Source: Lineus longissimus (lineage: Eukaryota; Nemertea; Pilidiophora; Heteronemertea; Lineidae). From it: a stretch of 64,000 nucleotides of DNA. Shown here piece after piece: positions 22,811 to 32,000 of this stretch (the first letter of the stretch is position 1; each line of letters opens with the position of its first letter). Location: the NCBI RefSeq assembly GCF_910592395.1, contig NC_088324.1, positions 14,288,953 to 14,352,952 on the forward strand. The letters run 5' to 3'. Below the pieces are notes generated by a model. That model ran no database searches, was not told the DNA's origin, and saw only the letters and a program-made list of their open reading frames with translations. Position numbers and translations under genes: made by a program.

Positions 22811-24733
22811 CTTGATCTGTTCAAACTTTCTAGAAGGATAGAAGTCTAGCCGAGTGCTAACAGGGCAACAGACTTCGGTAAAAAACACACCACCAGACAC
22901 TCTATCCTCAGACATGTGCCCCATTAGCCTTAATTCCTGTCTTCATCTTGTGATGTAAATGGAAAGTCATCACGTTAACAAGTCGATTGCAAATATCGAG
23001 ACTGTTTATAGTCGGTCTGTTGATGATCGTTGACTTTGAGCTTAAAGAGAATTTCACTCTAGGAATGTATCGCCCCTCCATTTCCTGCACCTCAGTTGGT
23101 ATCAAAGCAATTGATGCATTGAGTCATTACTATGGATTTCCCATACTTGAGTTTCTGATTGGAACCCTATTGTCAACATGTTCAGCTGGCCGAATCTAGC
23201 TGACTGATCTATGCCAGGGTTTTGAGCAGAAAAGGGGATGGTACATTCGGTGCTCTGCGAACAAATCAAGTTACTTTCTCAGAATGATAGACTTTGAAAT
23301 TCTCAACATATCAAAGTGAACATTTTCTGCCAACTTTTACGTATTGGTACCATTGTATGAATGGCCTTTATCAGTAATCAGAATTCCCCAATAATTAATG
23401 CCCCCTGATTTACATCACCTCAGCTCCCCGCCAACAATCATATCGGTGATTGCCGCAACAATGACTGTGATTCACGCACCTTTGCTTGATAAACCACCGA
23501 TAAATCACCTTCGTATATTCTAACACCTCGCCTGCCATTGTCACTTATCTCTTCAATGCCCATCGAATGTCACCGTGTGTTAGCAGCAGTCTCAAGGGGG
23601 CTGTTCGATTTGTTAAATGGGCCAAAGTGTTGTAGAAGTTTCTGACTGTTGACACATCACCCATTCATTTCCCGCTGATAGGTTACAATGTATTGTTTGG
23701 GAGATTATGGTAATGAAATGGTGTTGGTATGCTGAGGAAGAGTGAGTGGCTGCTTGACATCTCGGCTCAGGTTCTTAATTTCTGAATGCCATTTGGCTTA
23801 GAGAATGCCTCTACAACCTCTCGAATCAATGCAAGTGTTAGTTTCTGTAGTAGGTCATTTGGCTGAGAGGATGCCTGCAACCCATTCTGTGAGACAAGTA
23901 TTAGTAATAAGAATGTGGCAGCTGTTAACTTGGCAAAGTAGCTGTGCTCATCTTTGAAAGTCCTAGGGCATGTGCACTTTTCCTTTTGAATAAGGAGTCA
24001 GAAAAAAAATGAGAGACAGAACTTCCACTTTTCTGTAGTTCTTCTATTTCTTTCCCAGATAAGAAAAACCCTTGTGTGAATCTGTCTGGGTGTCTTCCTT
24101 CACCCGCTGTGTACATAGTCTGACCATCCCTAATTTGTCTGTCTTGGAGTAAATGGGCCCATATTATCCACTGTGATGACAGATAAAGTGTCTGCCTCAC
24201 TGACGTGAGTCTGAGATGGAGTCCCATGGATAATTTGCCAAGGGATGAGGACAGATGGGCACCCAGTAGCAGTGTTAACTCTTGTTAATATCGGCCAGTG
24301 ATTAGTTGGAATTCATTGCGAGGACATTACAGCCATGAAATACTGTGGAACCTTCCTGTAGGATGATAACCTCTCGATTAGGAACAGTTAATCTGGTCCC
24401 AAATACGTAATTTCTATACAATTTGATATCGGTATTCAGGACAACTCTCTATCAAGGACGGAATTTGTCAGTTCCAGTGGTGTTCTGTCATACCACACAG
24501 TTCCAATCATAGTTGCGTGACTCGCCTCTCTCTAAATGCCCAGGTCAGGCATCCTTATCTACCAAGGTGTTCAAAACAGTCTAGTCTGGTCCATGTGAAT
24601 GGTGCAGCTGGTCAATCAACCGGTTCCCTTTGGAGACAGCAGTAATCAGGAGACAGATCAAAACCATAGCCTAGACCAATGGCAACTTGTTTTAAGGAGG
24701 TAGCCTTATCAGCAGTGTTCCTTTATAAGTTGT
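22811..24733. other. non-coding stretch, partly regulatory-looking
   Basis: No gene recognised. The block at 23380-23600 has balanced composition and many homeodomain- and GATA-like words (AATAATTAATG, TGATAAACC, CTTATCTC), as seen in conserved enhancers. This is a visual impression without alignment. The 100-codon minus frame 23925-24227 has no domain features. Confidence 0.4.
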
Positions 24734-24980
24734 CGCTAACCAATATGGTCCATTTACTAAGATATTGATACGCATATGGTTAAGAGCTCATAGTCTAGAC
24801 AATATTGATACTAGGATAAATGGACGAGGAGCTTCGAGCTTTTCGTATTGGGTGCTACCATTAGTACTATCTGGACATCGGTCAACGCCAAGTTCACATA
24901 GGCTTTACTCATTGTCACAGTTGCTTAATGTGATTTCGCTAACCATTATGCTTTATTTACTAAGGTACCAGGTAACATGA
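24734..24980. repeat. tandem duplication, spacing about 203 bp
   Basis: CGCTAACCAATATGG then CATTTACTAAG at 24734 matches CGCTAACCATTATG then TATTTACTAAG at 24937. Confidence 0.6.
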
Positions 24981-25652
24981 AATGGAAACCATAAAAACCT
25001 GTCGACATCAAAGAGTCACCTTTACCCTTTCGTAACTAGTGATGAAAAAAAAGATTTGCTTAGAAAAGATTGGCTGGTCATATTGGTAAAATCTATCTTT
25101 ACGTCGGGTCACTTGTCCTACAACCTACACAGTCTGTTGATTGCCACTCTGCCATAAAAACCTGCCCACACCAGACGTTTAAAAAAAATCTGGTGTAAAT
25201 ATTGGTGAAGAAAAAACTCATAAACCATGGCAAACTCAAGGGATTCTGGTCACATTCATGTTGGTACATTGAGGAGGTTCTTTGAATAGCCTCCTTTGAT
25301 GTTGTTTATCATGGGAACAGGCAGGCGATATGGGTTAAGAGCCAGGGATAGACTGGCAGTGATGGAATTGCCCATCCAATAGGGAAATCTGAGAATGTAA
25401 TAATAAGTTTTTGAGACAGGGTACTGGGCGCGATTAAATTTTTATTGGTTTTTTCCACCAAATGTGGAAGAGGAGAGTTTTCGTCTCTGAGGACTTTTAT
25501 CCGAATTCATTCTGTCTTGTCTCGATATAGGATTTCATGCCCTGGGATGGCATCTACCTACATTTGTCATTTACTCAAGTGAATCTTAAATGTTCGTCTT
25601 TGTTTGAATCTCCAAAAGGAAAGTGTGAAAGTTACTGTTTTTCTAATTGCAG
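24981..25652. other. non-coding stretch
   Basis: AT-rich sequence with no gene or clear repeat. It leads into the cluster of splice-type signals on its right. Confidence 0.55.
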
Positions 25653-25698
25653 GATTTCTACACCTCACTGGTCCGTTTGCAGGGAACTGGCTTTGAAG
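25653..25698 (+). CDS. candidate 46-nt exon
   Basis: A strong acceptor (GTTTTTCTAATTGCAG) ends at 25652 and a strong donor (GAAG|GTAAGG) starts at 25699. Two frames are open: one gives DFYTSLVRLQGTGFE and ends in phase 1, the other gives ISTPHWSVCRELALK and ends in phase 0. No protein family was recognised. Both splice sites are better than most in the window, and the piece lies 0.25 kb before the splice-site minisatellite. It may be a chance pair of sites; transcript data would decide. Confidence 0.25.
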
Positions 25699-25928
25699 GT
25701 AAGGTTAGTGTGATACAATGTCAGAGTCAGTCAATAGACTTGTTATTGCTATATTTGTAACAGGGTTTATGATAATCAAATTTGAAAGTCCAATGTGGAT
25801 GTAATATTATGAATAAAAGTTACTAATTTTGGCTATTTTAGGGATTTGATACATGACATCTTAACACATTTTCAGCGCTTTACAGCTTCCTCAAAGAATG
25901 TGCTTCAAATTGTGAGTTTACAGCATTT

Positions 25929-26040
25929 TATTCTTTTGACAGGTAAGTATTATTCTTTTGACAGGTAAGTATTATTCTTTTGACAGGTACTGTAAGTATT
26001 ATTATTTTAACAGGTAAGTACTATTCTTTTTACAGGTTGG
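25929..26040 (+). repeat. 22-bp minisatellite made of fused splice sites
   Basis: The unit ATTCTTTTGACAGGTAAGT plus three bases is repeated, with AG|GT junctions at 25942/3, 25964/5, 25986/7, 26013/4 and 26035/6 (steps of 22, 22, 27 and 22). Each junction has a pyrimidine-rich 3' splice-site half; three of the five have GTAAGT directly after it, the third has GTACTGTAAGT and the last has GTTGG. The fused form (Y)nCAG|GTAAGT is the known consensus for recursive (ratchet-point) splicing in long introns. Here it arises from a tandem repeat. Use by a spliceosome is not shown. Confidence 0.9.
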
Positions 26041-26090
26041 TACATGTATATGTAAAACATTTTCTCCTCCCTTGCACCCAAACTCCTCAG

Positions 26091-26212
26091 ATGTATATGG
26101 TGCAAAATCATTATCAGGAAAAACGTGGTCTGGAATATATTGGTTGAAAAGCAAATTTTATTATTTTGATGTTATGCAAGAAAATGGAGGGCATCGTTAT
26201 TGCTTAGACAAA
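26091..26212 (+). CDS. candidate exon after the splice-site minisatellite
   Basis: A very good acceptor with a long pyrimidine tract (CTCCTCCCTTGCACCC then CTCCTCAG) ends at 26090. A weaker GTGTGT donor may start at 26213. The frame reads YGAKSLSGKTWSGIYWL and, a little later, FDVMQENGG. The order SG.Y......F....M...GG loosely recalls the start of a fibrinogen-like domain, but the cysteine expected before the aspartate is absent, so I give that little weight. The frame stays open to 26371. Confidence 0.15.
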
Positions 26213-27723
26213 GTGTGTATACCGGAGGGTTCATGTTTACAATTTGTTTTCATGATAACAAAGTATTTTTTACTAAATTTCTTATCACGAAAGTGTTTAA
26301 GGACTAGCGAAAAACCCTTAGAGCATTCAGATATTTGCTCATGTCTGAGAATCCGAAAAAAAATATGTTGAAAAAACACTTAGCAATTCCCAGAATATTT
26401 GGTGCTTTATCAAAAACCTACCTAGTACAAAAAGTTTAGCAGTCTCCCTCGGTACTTCTTTGACTTTAGTGACACCTACTGTCCATAAAGATGTGTTAAA
26501 GTGTTGGAAGAACCTGGATCTTCTCTCCCAGGTTGACTGTTGTTACTCTTAAGTAACTCAATTAGGATGTACCATGCATGCAATGGTGAGTGATGTATGT
26601 CTAGAATTTGAAATCTAGCTGTCGCCTATAGCAATTTGATTATCAAGTTGAAGAGATTGAAATGATTTTTGGCAGTTTTGAATTGAATACTAGTAGTAGT
26701 ATGGTAAGATTTAAGATTTTGGCATTTCTAGAGATAATTACCACAGAATATAGGCTATTATAGGCACGAAGTCGAAAAATTTAATCTAGGGACCTGCCAA
26801 AACATCTTGGTGGATTTTCTAGTTTGCATGATTCAGTATGCCGCAAGCTGTTAATGGGAAAGCTGCTTTAAATGTTCCTGTAACAAGTGGCTGAAACAAC
26901 ATGTCGACGTATTTTACCTTAGGTATCGTTAATGATTCACTGTGTAAAGCCATTGATCAGGATTAGAATGACTCTTGCCAAAGGGATATTCAGTTGATTT
27001 CATTATCATCAGGTGCGGCATAAGGTTCTGGGAAAGTAAGCTACCAAATTGACTGGTTGAAGTGGGCTCATATAAATTGGTTGATCTTTTTAGATATATT
27101 GTTGCCAATACATCATTGAAGCAATGTCCAACTTATCCCCTGGCCTGTCAAAAATGCTTTTCACTGATGTAACATGTTAGTTTCATTATAGGTTGACTAT
27201 CATGACTAAAACATCAAAAAGCCAATTTCAGCTGCCATCTGACCTGACTCAAAGCTAATTCTTTGTACAAAAGATGGCTAGTTGAGGCCATGCCCCTTGG
27301 TGTGTTCACAGCAAAGGCGAATGAATCATTCAAAGCAGTAATTTTGGTGCAATAACCTGTTTCCGGTATTGGGGTATTAAGGACCCCGCAACGCCCTTTG
27401 GCCACCGCATGTAGTGTTGGCCAATGAATCATAACATTGCCAAAAAAATGGAAAGAAATGGCCATGTGTGTTGTTTTAGCCTCAAGGTGATAAAGATGTT
27501 AGGGTCTAATCTCTTGTAAAAAATGCATTTGCCAGTTGATTTCTGTCCTGATGCCCCCTGGTCAGCCAGAGGTCATGAGTCACAAAAGAGGCAGTAGAGG
27601 AATTTGTCGTTTTGGCAACTTGTTAATGATTGAACCTTTTGGTATAGGAGATCAGTTCATGATGCTGATCTTTTAAAAATCATTGCTCCTTAATGTTGTT
27701 TTTAACCCTTCCTGGCAAAGCAG

Positions 27724-27794
27724 TACAAGAACCTTGTGCATCATCACTAAGCTTACTGAGAGGTTTGAAGCAGAAATTCGGGCTGGCTCTTGTG
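27724..27794 (+). CDS. candidate 71-nt exon
   Basis: Acceptor CCCTTCCTGGCAAAGCAG ends at 27723 and donor TTGTG|GTAAGG starts at 27795. Two frames are open (one reads RTLCIITKLTERFEAEIRA, the other QEPCASSLSLLRGLKQKFG). No family recognised. It lies 153 bp before the next candidate. Confidence 0.12.
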
Positions 27795-27947
27795 GTAAGG
27801 TATAACAATTGGCTATGATTTTGGCAACCTTTCTGGCATACTGGTGCTACATTGGAAACAGAACTGACATTGTTAAGACTGCTTCCGAATCAAGATAGAT
27901 ATATGTCATCGTGTAATTTAAGATTGTTCTTCCCCTTTACTCAACAG

Positions 27948-28128
27948 ATTATGAGAAAACCTTACAAAATCTTCAAGGCAAGTTCAAATGTTTACTATTT
28001 GAGCACATTATTATTTGGTACATTCTGTATTAAAAGCAGAAATGTTGTGATCTCATCACAAGTAATAGATAATTCCAAGGATGTAATGGAGGAAGGACAT
28101 CAGGAACAACATACTGCCAAGTACAGAG
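27948..28128 (+). CDS. candidate 181-nt exon
   Basis: A strong acceptor (TTCTTCCCCTTTACTCAACAG) ends at 27947 and a near-perfect donor (ACAGAG|GTGAGT) starts at 28129. Only the frame starting in phase 0 is open. It begins IMRKPYKIFKASSN, contains a hydrophobic YYLSTLLFG segment, and ends EGHQEQHTAKYR in phase 1. No homologue was recognised. Among the candidates it has one of the best combinations of site strength and length, but chance is not excluded. Confidence 0.25.
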
Positions 28129-28457
28129 GTGAGTGCCAGGCAGGGGGCTAATTCTATGACATCAGAATGGGGTAAACTCATGTCCTTGATCTTGTAACTT
28201 TCCGAGTCATGTGAGGTAATTGATCACATGATTCATCTAAATGCAAACTTCCTTTCGGCCAGATATCTCCACATGTTGTTTCAGCCGCTGGCTTAGCTAA
28301 CAAGCAGCTTGACCACACACTATTAGAGCCTTTTTAACGACAATGCCCAGTGGTCATCTTCTGGTAAATTAGATAGGGATCATTTCAGTGAATCACCTGA
28401 AAAAAGTTTCTTCACTTGCTGCCTGTTGTGTGTTTAGCTTTCAGAGAGATTCCTGAA
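28129..28457. other. non-coding stretch
   Basis: Nothing recognised between the candidate exon and the short palindromic element. Confidence 0.5.
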
Positions 28458-28563
28458 GACATCCTCCCATAGCGAGTTGTTGGACGGTTCAAAATTGTAC
28501 TCACTCTTTGGTTGTCGGAGTGTATTTGAGAAACGTTACAAAGGCTTGCTATGGGAGGATATC
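28458..28563. mobile_element. short palindromic element (MITE-like), about 106 bp
   Basis: The left end GACATCCTCCCATAGCGAG and the complement of the right end GATATCCTCCCATAGCAAG match at 17 of 19 positions, and weaker pairing continues inward. Such compact inverted-repeat units are typical of MITEs or foldback elements. No target-site duplication is evident. Confidence 0.5.
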
Positions 28564-29699
28564 AAAAGATGGCAACAGTTTATAAGTTGTCTAGGCATTA
28601 TTGTTAAAGTTCTATGCCATGGGTTTTCATTGTAAGGGTATTTCTTGTGGAAATAAACATTGCAGTATTGCACACAAATTTACTGAATTTGACTTTTTTG
28701 TTTGTCATTCGCTCTGTATCAGGAATTATTCAAAGGACAGCTGCTAATGAAACATAAAAAGATTAGCAAGAATTTCTCCATTTTGGTTTTGTCATACCGC
28801 AGTGTCCCAGTGTCAGTCCCTAAAAAAGAGGTTATGATAATACAGTACGGCTTTTCAGTTCTCTAAATATCATATAAGAAAATTGAGACGAAAAGGTCAG
28901 AAATATTGTCAACCTCGGGGGACGGATTCAAGAGTTCCTTTCATCATTTTCCAATTAGGGCTCAATTTTAAAGTATTTTCTATAAAAAAGGTTTCCATGT
29001 CCAATATCCTATACAATCCTCTCTGACCAGTTTAGAAAGGTACAAACCAAAAACACCAGCAAATGTCCAGCCATTTTCTTTGCGTGTTCCCAAATTGATG
29101 CTGGTCTTCCAGCACTGGTAATCACCTGTACTTTTAGTCACACATGACTCAGGTGATAAAAGCCAATAAACTAATGTTACTCTTGCCATTACTACTGGCG
29201 ATGAGGTGGAGATTTTTTATTGCCCCCTTGGACCCTAAGATTGACTGCCACTATCCCCAATGTACCGTTAGGGGACAGATGATAGTGTCCGGTCAAGATC
29301 ATGAAGCCAATCAGGTGGAAATGTCACAAATTACCTTAATGGATTGTCGAAGTATGGCTATGGTACAGAGATAGTAGATTTTTTGCCTAAGACCTTAGAC
29401 ACGAAAAGGAACTATTAACGACAGTGGATGGTCAGGGCTTTGAGTAGCACAGTGGTTACCCGTGGTAAATTAGTATACGTGTTATGGGCCACAACACATT
29501 TGCTGAAATCTTTTGCCAGAATGTTTTTAAAGCGGTGAAAGGCACGCTTTTCAGTTACTTCTGCCTCTTAATTTCACAAACCACAGTGGAATTCAGCGTG
29601 TTTACTGTGGCCTTAACCAGTAAATTAATTTGAAGCGTGGTTAAATCTATCAGTGTCACGAGCAACGCCAATCGCCATAAAATATACCAGCGAGCAGTC
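28564..29699. other. non-coding stretch
   Basis: No gene recognised. TAGCACAGTGGTTA near 29450 resembles the A box of tRNA-derived SINEs, but no B box follows at the right spacing, so it is not called. Confidence 0.5.
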
Positions 29700-29965
29700 G
29701 TACAACACATTTATGGTTGGTAGTCAGGCAACTCGTGCTAATATTGGTAAGTAAGAAGGCAATAAAATGGCATTGGTAATATGAGGGGCTTCGGGGATGG
29801 AGATCCTGAGGAAATCAGGGGTTAGTGTTCGCTTCTCCAGCCCTGAACACTACAATAGCCATAGTGCAACTCATTTATGGAAGTCATCAGCCAACTCATG
29901 ATAATATCATTAAGTAAGAAGGTAAGTAATAGTGGTGGTAACATGAGGGGCTGCGGATATGGATT
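29700..29965. repeat. tandem duplication, spacing about 163 bp
   Basis: GTAAGAAGG followed by GGTAATATGAGGGGCT at about 29751 matches GTAAGAAGG followed by GGTAACATGAGGGGCT at 29914. Upstream parts match too (CATTTATGG, CAACTC). Confidence 0.65.
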
Positions 29966-30048
29966 ACATGCACGCATGATGATGAGATAGGTAACATGCA
30001 ATCCCATTAGTGCAAGTGCATCGAAGAGTGAGGGTGACACTTGAGTGG

Positions 30049-30120
30049 ATAATTTATTTATTATTTTATTAAAAACATTTTTATAGCGCTTAACGTTGTT
30101 AAACTTCGAAGCGCTTTACA
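30049..30120 (-). mobile_element. LINE/SINE-type 3' end with hairpin and AT tail
   Basis: On the minus strand AAGCGCTTCGAAG leads to AGCGCTATAAAAATG and an ATTA/ATAA-rich tail. AGCGCTT (30085-30091) pairs with AAGCGCT (30109-30115). Stem, TATA-rich word and simple tail follow the same order as in the LINE 3' end at 15541-15655, so I read it as a related 3' terminus. No reverse-transcriptase frame remains beside it. Confidence 0.55.
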
Positions 30121-30521
30121 ATTTATAATAAAACAATAAAACATTAATACATGATGGAATAAAAGTCATTACTAAAGAAAATGTGCAAGTGGGATTTAAA
30201 AAATAAAATAAAATAAAAAAAACCAAAAAAAACCCACACCTTTTAAAGCGACGTAAGATAGACTTTTTTGTTGTGAGTCCAGTGTTCAAATTAACGCCTA
30301 ATGGTAGTCGTACGCCCTTTCAAGTGTTGCTGCAATCAGATGACAGTAAAGCCCCATGATGCAACAGGTTAACTGTGTCAGCATGTACTAGCAGCAATGA
30401 TGGTTTTGACATTGTGCTGGCACCTTCGAACCTTTGTATCCAGTCCTTTGAATCATGTAAATCTAAATAGGATGACAGTCTTGTTGCTCTATGCTCATGT
30501 GGTCGCTGCCCCCACTCCCCT

Positions 30522-30541
30522 CCCCCCCCCCCCCCCCCCCC
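30522..30541. repeat. C20 homopolymer
   Basis: An uninterrupted run of 20 C. It produces the poly-glycine or poly-proline strings in several open frames here, which should not be read as proteins. Confidence 0.95.
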
Positions 30542-30578
30542 AAGCCTGCAACAGGTTGGCTGTAGCAAGAATACTCAC

Positions 30579-30689
30579 CTCGGCAGCCCAACAATGAATG
30601 ACACCAATAATGGTTTGCCCATAAAGCAGTCGGAACCTTTGAACCATTGTAACCACTTGTTTGCATCGAGTAATTCTCATTAGCTAATG
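30579..30689 (-). CDS. candidate 111-nt exon, minus strand
   Basis: On the minus strand a good acceptor (TCTATTTATCTGCAG) is followed by one open frame and a strong donor (CCGAG|GTGAGTAT). The frame contains ENYSMQTSGYNGSKVP and WANHYWCHSLLGCR and would be phase 1 at both ends. No family recognised. It lies beside simple-sequence DNA, which lowers trust. Confidence 0.14.
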
Positions 30690-31139
30690 CTGCAGATAAA
30701 TAGATAGATGTAAGTCTGAATGTTGCTATTTCACGCAGACATTGCCAGGCTGTTTCACGCAGTGTTGATGTGGAGAAATGGTGTATTCAAGTGCAGAGTT
30801 CTGTATGTGACTGGTACAAAACTTGTTCATCCATCTAACTGCAGTGTTGACAACAGGCCAAATGGAAATGCAACGAATACATGGACCCAGAGATATTGGT
30901 TTTATATTACAACAGGCAGCAATGTCCATCAAAATGACTGCTCTTACTGTAAGAACATTTCAAACAAAATGGTATCTATAAAGCTATGACGAAACAGCAG
31001 AACAGTTCTGTCTTGAACTGCTGATTTATCGGACAACTGATGCCGGACACCAATGGGTCGGCACAGGTTTTGAAAACCCGCAAGATGTTTTCAAAGAAAT
31101 TTAGTTGATGTAGAATTCTTTTGAATCTTCAATTCAGAC

Positions 31140-32000
31140 TAAAAGCAATACATTAACTCAAGTTTCAACTCCAGCAACGAGAATTGATTTTGTAATGATT
31201 TCAATTCCCACATGATTTTAAAATTTCAATATCCTTGGCATCAACATGGAGATTAGAACTGTGCATGTTAACATGCATGCTTGCTCAGTTCATGCTGGCT
31301 TAGATTCAAATGTTTTTACGAGTGTCAGATTGATTGAAAGGATAATGACAGAATCAACTCTGTTGAGAATGAATCCTTTAACGATTTCAAACTCCCAAAT
31401 GATTTTTGAAAAAATTTGATGAACCCGTGCATCATCATGGAATTACTGTGACACATTGGCTGGGTCATCCATGCTTCTTTCATGCTGCTTTACATTCAGC
31501 TGTCTCCTCTTGGGATAAAAATAGGATCTACACTCCCATAGGATTTCAACATTTTCAATTAACCTCATCAACTGGAAAGTAACTGCTGCACATGTTAACT
31601 GGTTTCTTACAATGCATGCATGCCTGTTTCATACTGGCTTAGCTCAAATGGCTTTCCAAGCTTCAAATCAATTGAAAAGATTACAACAGCCTCCATTTCA
31701 TTGGTGAGATTAGTGGCAATGGATAACGCCTCGTGCTCTCCGATGACTTGAGGATTTCAGTAAACCTGTCCATCAGTGTGAGGATTGCTCGGCGCATGCT
31801 AACAGGTTCCTGGAATATGTGTATGCTCATTTCATGCTAGCTTCCATTAAGGTTAGCTTATTAGCCTAATGAAATATTTGAGATTGTCAATGGATTTATC
31901 TTCCATAACCAATGTTATGCTCCGTAACCACCATAAGCTAACAGGTTTTATAACATGTGCAGTCAAGGTCATATTCGTGCTGCATCACTGATGCATAATA
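31140..32000. repeat. decayed tandem array, spacing about 140-200 bp
   Basis: The landmark TTCATGCTGGCTTA (with variants) recurs near 31291, 31481, 31630, 31833 and 31970. A preceding GCACATGTTAAC-like word and ATGCATGC stretch recur with most of them. AAATCAATTGAAAAG-type words follow two copies. Copies are strongly diverged. Confidence 0.6.

Noticed and set aside
29440-29470. tRNA-SINE-like A box (TAGCACAGTGGTTA)
   Set aside because: No B box follows within 30-60 bp.
30320-30680. Glycine-rich minus-strand open frames
   Set aside because: The glycine string is the C20 run read on the other strand.
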